A stretch of 5,429 bases of DNA, taken from assembly GCA_026125865.1 (NCBI GenBank), contig JAHCKI010000184.1:1-5429 (forward strand), in the 5' to 3' direction. Shown in pieces: positions 1 through 4,199 of the stretch (position 1 is its first letter; each line of letters starts with the position of its first letter). Made by a program: the position numbers and the translations under genes. This stretch comes from Rhodospirillales bacterium (lineage in GTDB: Bacteria; Pseudomonadota; Alphaproteobacteria; Rhodospirillales; Defluviicoccaceae). Below the pieces are notes generated by a model. It searched no databases. It was not told where the DNA came from and saw only the letters and a list, made by a program, of their open reading frames with translations.

Positions 1-2
1 GT

Positions 3-1106
3 CTTACGGCTGCGCGTCGATCGGTCCGGCTCCTCGCGACCAACGGGGTGGGGGTGGGATTCGGCCATGCAGAGAGTGTCGCGACCAGGGCAATGGCCGC
101 CGTCTACGCTCTTGGGCATAGATTGTCAGCCTCGGCCTGGAACAAGGCATTCGTCAGGCATGCCGAGGCTGATGCCATTCCATCCACCGAGAACGGAGAT
201 GCGGATGCACAGTCCAATTGGTACGAGGCAGTCACGTTGATGGATGAGGGACGGTTTCGAGCGGCGGTCGACCTGTTCGACATCGAGAACAAAGCCCTCA
301 AGGATGACGAGGCTGCGGCAATCCTCAGGAGCAAACTCGTGTTTTATTTCCATGCGCTTACCGAACTTGGCCGCCGTGATACCGCCGAATCCATTCTGCC
401 ACACGCCAAACACTCCCTTGCCGCCGCTTCGCAAGGTCTCGGATTTTCGGACGATGAGTTCCGCGTATCGCTAGTTGTTTCCCATGCGAAAATGCTATTC
501 TATTTGGAGGAGGATGCGGCGGCGCTCGATGCTTTGGACGAACTTGATGCCCTCGACCCAGTTTTGCTGGCCGCCAATAACACAGCGACATTCGCTCGCA
601 TCTACCGTGGGCTCTTAGGCCACGAGGACGATGATATCGACCTGCCCGCCACCGTCGAGGCAAACCTGACCCGACTTTTTCAGGCACTAAGCGCCGGACC
701 GGATCGAGTAGCGGCCCAATCCGCTGGCGTTGCGTGGCATGGTAGTGGATTGTTTTGCGCGGGTTCACCTCATGCTTGGCTCGACAGAAAGCTCGTGAGC
801 TTGTTTGAGCCCGCTATCCTACATAGCATCCGAAGGGGTCGACGTGACGACGCATGTGCGATCCTGAAGCAATGGGTTCGGCTTGCCGAGGGACGAGCAC
901 TGGACGATGCGGTCCCCGAAAACACGCCAACCCGCAACCACGCTGCCGCGCTGATCGCAGCTTTTCGGGCGGAGCTTGGACCACCCAAAGAGCGCGATGG
1001 CAGGGTGGCCGAGGCGTGGACACATCGGCAGGTAGATTTGGAGGCCAATGGATCAGAAAGAGCCTTTGTCTATCGGCGTGCCTTCACGCTATGTGGAATA
1101 GGTTGA
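3..1106 (+). CDS. Unrecognised TPR-like helical protein, 5' end outside window
   Basis: I do not recognise this protein family. The frame has no stop between position 3 and the TGA at 1104-1106. Possible internal starts (GTG 48, GTG 54, ATG 93) lack a well-spaced Shine-Dalgarno sequence, so the gene probably begins upstream of the window. The product is rich in Ala, Leu, Asp and Glu and looks mostly alpha-helical and soluble. One stretch coded from about 219 to 330 resembles a tetratricopeptide repeat: it starts WYEAVTLMDEGRF, continues with AAVDLF, and is followed by a second helix pair. A weaker repeat-like stretch, AKMLFYLEEDAAALDALDEL, is coded around 485-550. No catalytic motif, signal peptide or membrane segment is visible. 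By eye the third codon positions are much less GC-rich than in rpsF or dnaB, which fits an accessory or poorly expressed gene. A scaffold or protein-interaction role is only a guess from the TPR-like pattern. Confidence 0.6.
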   Translation, partial: LTAARRSVRLLATNGVGVGFGHAESVATRAMAAVYALGHRLSASAWNKAFVRHAEADAIPSTENGDADAQSNWYEAVTLMDEGRFRAAVDLFDIENKALKDDEAAAILRSKLVFYFHALTELGRRDTAESILPHAKHSLAAASQGLGFSDDEFRVSLVVSHAKMLFYLEEDAAALDALDELDALDPVLLAANNTATFARIYRGLLGHEDDDIDLPATVEANLTRLFQALSAGPDRVAAQSAGVAWHGSGLFCAGSPHAWLDRKLVSLFEPAILHSIRRGRRDDACAILKQWVRLAEGRALDDAVPENTPTRNHAAALIAAFRAELGPPKERDGRVAEAWTHRQVDLEANGSERAFVYRRAFTLCGIG

Positions 1107-1139
1107 CAAAAGGCGCCTCGACAACTTCTGAAAAGTGGG

Positions 1140-1195
1140 TACCTCCTTCTCCCAAGCTGAGAGTTTTGACAAAGTTTGAGGGGTGGAAGGAGGTA
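1140..1195 (+). repeat. Inverted repeat pairing an anti-SD-like arm with a perfect Shine-Dalgarno arm
   Basis: TACCTCCTTC at 1140-1149 is the exact reverse complement of GAAGGAGGTA at 1186-1195, with 36 bases between the arms. The left arm contains ACCTCCTT, the same as the anti-Shine-Dalgarno core at the 3' end of 16S rRNA. The right arm contains AAGGAGGT (1187-1194), a perfect Shine-Dalgarno sequence six bases before an ATG at 1201. In RNA the arms could form a stem that hides the ribosome-binding site. The pairing is seen directly; any regulatory role is inference. The intervening segment also holds TTGACA (1166-1171). A TATAGT lies at 1194-1199, but the 22-base spacing is too long for an ordinary sigma-70 promoter. 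Confidence 0.5.
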
Positions 1196-1200
1196 TAGTG

Positions 1201-1332
1201 ATGGTCTTGGTACCGAAATTCTTGGCCGTTGGCGGGATGTTCGGTTACGTGGATCCTGCAGGACCATTCGCCTTTTGTTGCGCCGGCTTTCGCCTTGTGT
1301 ATAGTGCGCGCTTTCATCCTCCTTGCCGGTAG
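1201..1332 (+). CDS. Possible 43-aa small ORF with perfect SD (unconfirmed)
   Basis: ATG 1201 follows AAGGAGGT by six bases, close to ideal spacing, and an in-frame GTG lies directly before it at 1198. The frame runs to TAG 1330-1332 and codes a hydrophobic 43-residue peptide beginning MVLVPKFLAVGGMFGYVDPAG, with three cysteines (CC in the middle, one near the C-terminus). I recognise no family. The ORF ends about 55 bases before rpsF and overlaps the likely rpsF promoter, so it would have to be made from a longer upstream transcript. It could be a leader peptide or small protein governed by the SD/anti-SD stem, or a chance ORF. The SD is the only strong evidence; length and composition are not convincing alone. 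Confidence 0.2.
   Translation: MVLVPKFLAVGGMFGYVDPAGPFAFCCAGFRLVYSARFHPPCR
1278..1305 (+). promoter_or_regulatory. Likely sigma-70-type promoter for rpsF
   Basis: TATAGT at 1300-1305 is a good -10 element. TTGCGC at 1278-1283 is a plausible -35 with a 16-base spacer; TTGTTG at 1275-1280 is an alternative with 19. Transcription would begin near 1312, giving a leader of about 75 bases before the rpsF GTG. This position fits a promoter for the rpsF-rpsR operon, but the -35 matches only three consensus bases. A similar TATAGTG occurs at 1194-1200 without a well-spaced -35. Confidence 0.4.
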
Positions 1333-1368
1333 GAACCGGCTATGCCTGGAAAATCGGGCTGAGACAAG
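1322..1368 (+). promoter_or_regulatory. rpsF leader hairpin, possible ribosomal-protein autoregulatory site
   Basis: GCCGGT (1325-1330) and ACCGGC (1335-1340) form a perfect 6-bp stem with a four-base loop. An outer CTTG/CAAG pairing (1322-1325 with 1365-1368) could enclose a larger structure, but it competes for G1325. Leaders of rpsF operons in many bacteria carry a structure bound by the S6:S18 complex and containing a CCG trinucleotide; CCG occurs here in both arms. The hairpin and its location are seen; assignment to that leader class is a guess because I cannot fit the published consensus by eye. Confidence 0.3.
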
Positions 1369-1387
1369 CCAAAGGGAGCGGCATACG

Positions 1388-1918
1388 GTGCCTTACTACG
1401 AAAACGTCTTCATCGCGCGACAGGAGATTTCCGCGTCTCAGGTCGACGCCCTTTCCGAAACATTCACCAAGGCCATCGAGGATCTCGGCGGCAAAGTGAC
1501 CAAACGAGAGTACTGGGGACTGCGCAGCCTCGCCTTTCGGATCAAAAAGAACCGAAAAGGCCACTACGTCATGTTCAACATCGACGGGCCGCCGTCGTTG
1601 ATCCAAGAACTCGAACGTCAGATGCAGATCAACGAAGACATTCTTCGCTACCTCACCATTCGCGTCGACGAACTGGACCCCGAGCAATCGGTCATGATGC
1701 AGGTCCGCTCGGGCCGCGGCGAAGAACGCGGCCGGCGCGAAGGTCGCCCACGATTCGATGATTCGAGGGGCGGCGCGGATTCGAACTCCCGACGGGAGGA
1801 TCGTGCCCCTCGGGAAGATCGTGCCCCACGGGAAGATCGTGCCCCACGGGAGGATCGCGCCGCGGCGAAAGACGCCGAAAGGCAGGGGGCGACCAATGAA
1901 GAAGGAAAACCGGTATGA
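1388..1918 (+). CDS. rpsF: 30S ribosomal protein S6
   Basis: S6 is a small-subunit protein that dimerises with S18 and binds the central domain of 16S rRNA. The start is taken as GTG 1388, because it gives the family's typical N-terminus (MPYYENVFIARQEIS) and has GGGAG at 1374-1378, nine bases upstream. An in-frame ATG at 1229 would add 53 residues unlike S6 and is rejected. Residues 1-97 form the ferredoxin-like S6 domain, with the RSLAFRIKKNRKGHYVMFNI core at about 46-65 and a helix ending INEDILRYLTIRVDELD. The predicted protein has 176 residues, longer than the roughly 130-135 of E. coli S6. The extra C-terminal part (about 98-176) is charged and low-complexity, with REDRAP repeated at about 136-158, and is probably disordered. 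The stop overlaps the rpsR start, implying coupled translation of the two partners. Confidence 0.96.
   Translation: MPYYENVFIARQEISASQVDALSETFTKAIEDLGGKVTKREYWGLRSLAFRIKKNRKGHYVMFNIDGPPSLIQELERQMQINEDILRYLTIRVDELDPEQSVMMQVRSGRGEERGRREGRPRFDDSRGGADSNSRREDRAPREDRAPREDRAPREDRAAAKDAERQGATNEEGKPV
1793..1864 (+). repeat. 18-bp tandem repeat inside the rpsF tail
   Basis: Four adjoining 18-base units begin at 1793, 1811, 1829 and 1847. The type unit is CGGGAAGATCGTGCCCCA. Units 2 and 3 are identical, unit 1 differs by two bases, and unit 4 diverges in its last third. Because the unit length is a multiple of three, copies can be gained or lost without breaking the frame; each adds six residues (APRED R-type) to the S6 tail. 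The low divergence suggests recent slippage or duplication. Confidence 0.9.
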
Positions 1919-2148
1919 ACGCAGCCCGACGTCCGTTTTTTCGCCGCAAGAAGTCATGCCCGTTCTCGGGATCCAATGCAACCAAGATCGACTACAAGGA
2001 TATCAAGCTGTTGCTGCGGTTTACGTCGGAGCGGGGCAAGATCGTACCGAGCCGCATAACGGCCGTATCCGCCAAGAAGCAACGGGAACTCGCCCGCGCC
2101 ATCAAACGCGCGCGCTACCTCGCCTTGCTTCCCTACGTCGTCAAATAG
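1915..2148 (+). CDS. rpsR: 30S ribosomal protein S18
   Basis: S18 joins S6 on the platform of the 30S subunit. The 77-residue product is a full-length match to the family by recognition: RRPFFRRKKSCPFSG near the N-terminus, IDYKDIKLLLRF at about 26-37, then SERGKIVPSRITAVSAKKQRELARAIKRARYLALLPYV. Only one cysteine is present, so this is not a zinc-ribbon (multi-Cys) S18 paralogue. ATG 1915-1917 overlaps the rpsF stop TGA 1916-1918, and GAAGGA at 1901-1906 sits eight bases upstream within rpsF, so the two genes are very likely translationally coupled. The stop TAG is at 2146-2148. Confidence 0.97.
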   Translation: MNAARRPFFRRKKSCPFSGSNATKIDYKDIKLLLRFTSERGKIVPSRITAVSAKKQRELARAIKRARYLALLPYVVK

Positions 2149-2289
2149 ATCCCAACCATTAAATAAGGAGCCTTGGAGCGTACGCCGATCGGCCAAAGGC
2201 AGGAACAGGTAGGAAGGCACTAAGGTAGACCGGGCAACGCCCTGTCATGGCCTTGGCGCCGGTTCCCGGCGGTGACGCAAGGTGATCGA
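2149..2289 (+). other. Gap between rpsR and the DUF2232 gene with small palindromes
   Basis: No gene is supported here. The gap contains AAGGAG at 2165-2170 with no usable start at normal spacing, a perfect 10-bp palindrome GCCGATCGGC (2184-2193), a small GGGC/GCCC hairpin (2232-2242) and a CGCCG/CGGCG hairpin (2257-2271). None is followed by a T-run, so I see no intrinsic terminator, and read-through from rpsR into the next gene is possible. A function for these hairpins is not shown. Confidence 0.4.
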
Positions 2290-3234
2290 ATGGTGAATGG
2301 GAAGATGATGGCGATCGGCGGGGGAGGGCTGAGTGCCGCGACATCGATCGCGGCACTGTCCGGCTCCCTCGCGGGTGCGATGTTCGCCTACTTCACGCCG
2401 CTGCCTTTGCTGGCCGTGGGCCTGGGCCTCGGCGTCAGCATGGTCGCGCTGGCCGGTGTTGCCGGGGTGGCCTTGGTGGGGATTTTCGGCGGCACCGCGG
2501 CGGCCGCGCTTTACGGCGGCATCCATGCCTTCCCGTCTTGGCTGGTGGTGTGGCAGGCGTTGCTGCGTCGCCCCAATGCGGCCTCCGGCCAACCGGGTTG
2601 GCAACCCATCGGTTCGGTCCTTTGTCTGTTGGCGATGCTCGCCGGCGCAACGATCACGCTCAGCTTGTTCGCCGCGAGCGGCGAGACCGGGGTCGAGGCC
2701 GCGGTCCATACCTTCCTCGACACCGCCTTGTCGATGGCGTTGCCGGATCTCGCCGACAGCGACCGGATCACGCTCGTCGGCACCATCAACCCCTTTTTCG
2801 CCGGCGGTTGCGGTGCCACATGGCTGATCATGATCATCGTCAACACGGTTTTGGCGCAAACGATTTTGGCGTCCCGTGGACATAACCTGCGGCCATCGCC
2901 ACGGTGGTCAGCATTCGGGCTGCCACAGTGGTTCGCCTGGCCGCTCGTCGCGGCGGCGGCGGTCGCCCTTCTCGCGCCGGGGGACATTCAGTTCGTCGCC
3001 AGGAACCTCGTGCTGATCCTGGCGACGCCCTATTTCTTTCTCGGCCTCGCCGTTGTTCATTGCCTGGCGCGACGGACAGCGGCCAAAGGCGCTCTTCTCG
3101 CGGCGTTTTATTTGCTTTTGGCACTTTTCTTCGTTGGAGCCGCCGTCGCCATTGCCGGTCTCGGCATGATCGAACAATGGACCGGCGTGCGGCGTCGTCT
3201 GGACAATGCTAACATCGACCAGGAGGAGGAATGA
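2290..3234 (+). CDS. DUF2232 (YybS-like) polytopic inner-membrane protein
   Basis: This is an integral membrane protein of unknown function; placement in DUF2232/YybS rests on recognition of its sequence pattern and location. I chose ATG 2290 because AAGGTGA (2279-2285) lies just upstream; GTG 2272 would add six residues and lacks an SD, and ATG 2305 or 2308 are also possible. The 314-residue product has about eight hydrophobic segments, roughly at residues 14-34, 38-55, 56-78, 104-126, 172-195, 216-233, 237-260 and 270-297. It has a TPLPLLAVGLGLG motif after the first segment and FFLGLAVVH near the end, and finishes with a short acidic tail (NIDQEEE). Alphaproteobacteria commonly carry such a gene between rpsR and rplI, and Bacillus yybS also lies near rplI and the replicative helicase gene. 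Its stop overlaps the rplI start. A transporter-like role is possible but not shown. Confidence 0.85.
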   Translation: MVNGKMMAIGGGGLSAATSIAALSGSLAGAMFAYFTPLPLLAVGLGLGVSMVALAGVAGVALVGIFGGTAAAALYGGIHAFPSWLVVWQALLRRPNAASGQPGWQPIGSVLCLLAMLAGATITLSLFAASGETGVEAAVHTFLDTALSMALPDLADSDRITLVGTINPFFAGGCGATWLIMIIVNTVLAQTILASRGHNLRPSPRWSAFGLPQWFAWPLVAAAAVALLAPGDIQFVARNLVLILATPYFFLGLAVVHCLARRTAAKGALLAAFYLLLALFFVGAAVAIAGLGMIEQWTGVRRRLDNANIDQEEE

Positions 3235-3842
3235 TGGAAGTCATTCTTATGGAACGAATTTCGAAACTCGGAAAAATGGGGGACGTGGTCAAGGTGCGGC
3301 CGGGGTACGCCCGCAACTATCTACTGCCGCAGAAAAAGGCCGTGCGCTCTACCGAGCAGAACCGCAAACAGTTCGAGGCCGATCGGGCAAGACTCGAGGA
3401 GGTCAACAAGGAACGCCGTTCGGCGGCCGAAGCCCAGGCGGGCGACATGGCGGGACTCGCCATCAACCTGATCCGTCAAGCCGGCGAAAGCGGTCAGCTC
3501 TATGGCTCGGTGACCGCACGCGACATCGCCGACGCCATATCGGATAAGGGGTTCGCCATAGGTCGCCAACAGGTGGAGCTGACCCAGCCCATCAAGAGCC
3601 TCGGTGTCTATTCCGTGGCCGTGGCCTTGCATCCGGAAGTTTCCGAGGATGTTTCCGTCAACGTGGCCAGATCCATGGAAGAAGCCGAGATTCAGGCACG
3701 AAGCGGCCGGGCCGTCTTGGGCATGGAGGCCGAAGAGCAAGCGGCGGAAGCGGCGATCGAGGAACTGCTGGACGAAGGCGCCGCCGAACAGGTTCTGGAA
3801 GATATTCGGTCCGAAGAAGAGCCCGAAGCGACCGAGTCGTAA
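3234..3842 (+). CDS. rplI: 50S ribosomal protein L9
   Basis: L9 binds 23S rRNA near the base of the L1 stalk and helps maintain the reading frame. The N-terminal rRNA-binding domain is clear: MEVILMERISKLGKMGDVV then VRPGYARNYLLPQKKAV (residues about 1-37). A connecting helix (about 41-75) leads to the C-terminal domain (about 76-148) with GQLYGSVTARDIADAI and PIKSLGVYSVAVALHPEV. Two adjacent ATGs are possible; 3234 gives the family N-terminus and lies seven bases after AGGAGG (3221-3226), while 3231 would add one Met at tighter spacing. ATG 3234 shares its A with the upstream TGA stop (3232-3234), suggesting coupled translation. At 202 residues it exceeds E. coli L9 (149) by an Ala/Glu-rich acidic extension after about residue 150, a feature I recall as common in alphaproteobacterial L9. 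The stop is TAA 3840-3842. Confidence 0.96.
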   Translation: MEVILMERISKLGKMGDVVKVRPGYARNYLLPQKKAVRSTEQNRKQFEADRARLEEVNKERRSAAEAQAGDMAGLAINLIRQAGESGQLYGSVTARDIADAISDKGFAIGRQQVELTQPIKSLGVYSVAVALHPEVSEDVSVNVARSMEEAEIQARSGRAVLGMEAEEQAAEAAIEELLDEGAAEQVLEDIRSEEEPEATES

Positions 3843-3868
3843 GTCGATACCGTCACACAGTTGACAGC

Positions 3869-3907
3869 CGACGAAACCCGGATGCGCTCGTATTCGGGTT
3901 TGCGTCG
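3869..3907 (+). terminator. Long hairpin after rplI, terminator or RNA-processing element
   Basis: The RNA can fold into a nearly continuous stem of about 17 pairs. CGACG pairs with CGTCG at the base, AAACCCG (3874-3880) pairs with CGGGTTT (3895-3901), and GATGC pairs with GTATT through two G-U pairs around a GCTC loop, with one bulged G at 3902. It lies 26 bases after the rplI stop. There is no T-run after it, so it may protect the 3' end or act with the next hairpin rather than terminate alone. Confidence 0.5.
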
Positions 3908-3930
3908 TTCCAGAATCACTGATGCATTTG

Positions 3931-3982
3931 GGTGAAGGGGCCGAATCAGGCCCCGTTCACCACGGATTTGCCTTCCTTTTTT
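3931..3982 (+). terminator. Probable terminator of the rpsF-rplI cluster
   Basis: GGTGAAGGGGCC (3931-3942) pairs with GGCCCC-G-TTCACC (3949-3961), giving 12 bp with one bulged G and a six-base GAATCA loop. A run of six T (3977-3982) in a pyrimidine-rich stretch follows 15 bases later. The stem is very stable, but the T-run is farther away than in a classic intrinsic terminator, so termination efficiency is uncertain. It separates rplI from dnaB. Confidence 0.55.
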
Positions 3983-4063
3983 GACCCTATATCGACGGTG
4001 TTTCCGGCGCGGCGTATCCTACCAGGCCTGGGTGATGGCCTGACAAGTCCGATATCTGAACTT

Positions 4064-4092
4064 TTTTCCACAGGGTTTTCCAAGGATTTCCA
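4064..4092 (+). promoter_or_regulatory. TTTCCA repeat cluster with a relaxed DnaA-box match
   Basis: TTTTCCA occurs at 4064-4070 and 4076-4082, followed by ATTTCCA at 4086-4092, so the copies are about one helical turn apart. The first is part of TTTTCCACA (4064-4072), which fits the relaxed DnaA-box consensus TTWTNCACA exactly; the third reads TTTCCACG. The cluster ends about 107 bases before the dnaB ATG. Regulation of dnaB by DnaA or another factor is inference; a single relaxed match can occur by chance. Confidence 0.35.
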
Positions 4093-4199
4093 CGGCTTTC
4101 AACAGGCCGGGCGCAAGTGGTGAAAGCATCCACGAAGACCGCGTTTTTCACCGTGAAAGGTAGGATGCCGAATGGCGCGTGGCGCGATATGCTCTTCTC

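Larger units (their letters stand above)
3843..4199 (+). other. Intergenic region between rplI and dnaB
   Basis: This 357-base stretch contains no supported gene on either strand. From left to right it holds a long hairpin (3869-3907), a second hairpin with a downstream T-run (3931-3982), a perfect 10-bp palindrome CCAGGCCTGG (4022-4031), a GGCCTG direct repeat, and the TTTCCA repeat cluster (4064-4092). It presumably ends rplI transcription and carries the dnaB promoter, but I cannot identify a convincing -35/-10 pair. TATGCT at 4188-4193 is a possible -10 with no good -35. Confidence 0.6.

Noticed and set aside
1103..1131. TTGACA overlapping the stop of the left-edge gene as a -35 element
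   Set aside because: No -10-like sequence lies 16-18 bases downstream.
1140..1195. Inverted repeat as ends of a mobile element or CRISPR unit
   Set aside because: The arms are only 36 bases apart, there is no transposase, target duplication or repeat-spacer pattern, and the SD/anti-SD reading explains the sequence better.
1166..1199. Promoter from TTGACA 1166-1171 and TATAGT 1194-1199
   Set aside because: Both hexamers look good alone, but the 22-base spacer is well outside the usual 16-18.
1229..1387. N-terminal extension of S6 from an in-frame ATG at 1229
   Set aside because: The extra 53 residues do not resemble S6, the SD at 1374-1378 supports GTG 1388, and the region contains the probable promoter and leader hairpin.
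1753..1783. Cluster of three GANTC (CcrM-type) sites in rpsF
   Set aside because: GATTC/GAATC also occurs elsewhere in the window and falls within coding sequence here; no sign of regulatory clustering.
1340..1981. 213-residue minus-strand ORF opposite rpsF
   Set aside because: It mirrors the rpsF codons and tandem repeat, gives a repetitive low-complexity product, and no SD or family was recognised.
1758..2162. 134-residue plus-strand ORF overlapping rpsF and rpsR in another frame
   Set aside because: Its openness follows from the stop-free 18-bp repeat; it overlaps two certain ribosomal-protein genes and is unlike any known protein.
2245..2987. Long minus-strand ORFs opposite the DUF2232 gene
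   Set aside because: They are shadows of a GC-rich gene; the plus-strand frame gives a coherent membrane protein with a suitable SD and operon context.
3932..4123. 63-residue ORF in the rplI-dnaB gap
   Set aside because: It starts inside the terminator stem, runs through the T-run and repeats, and has no SD or recognisable product.
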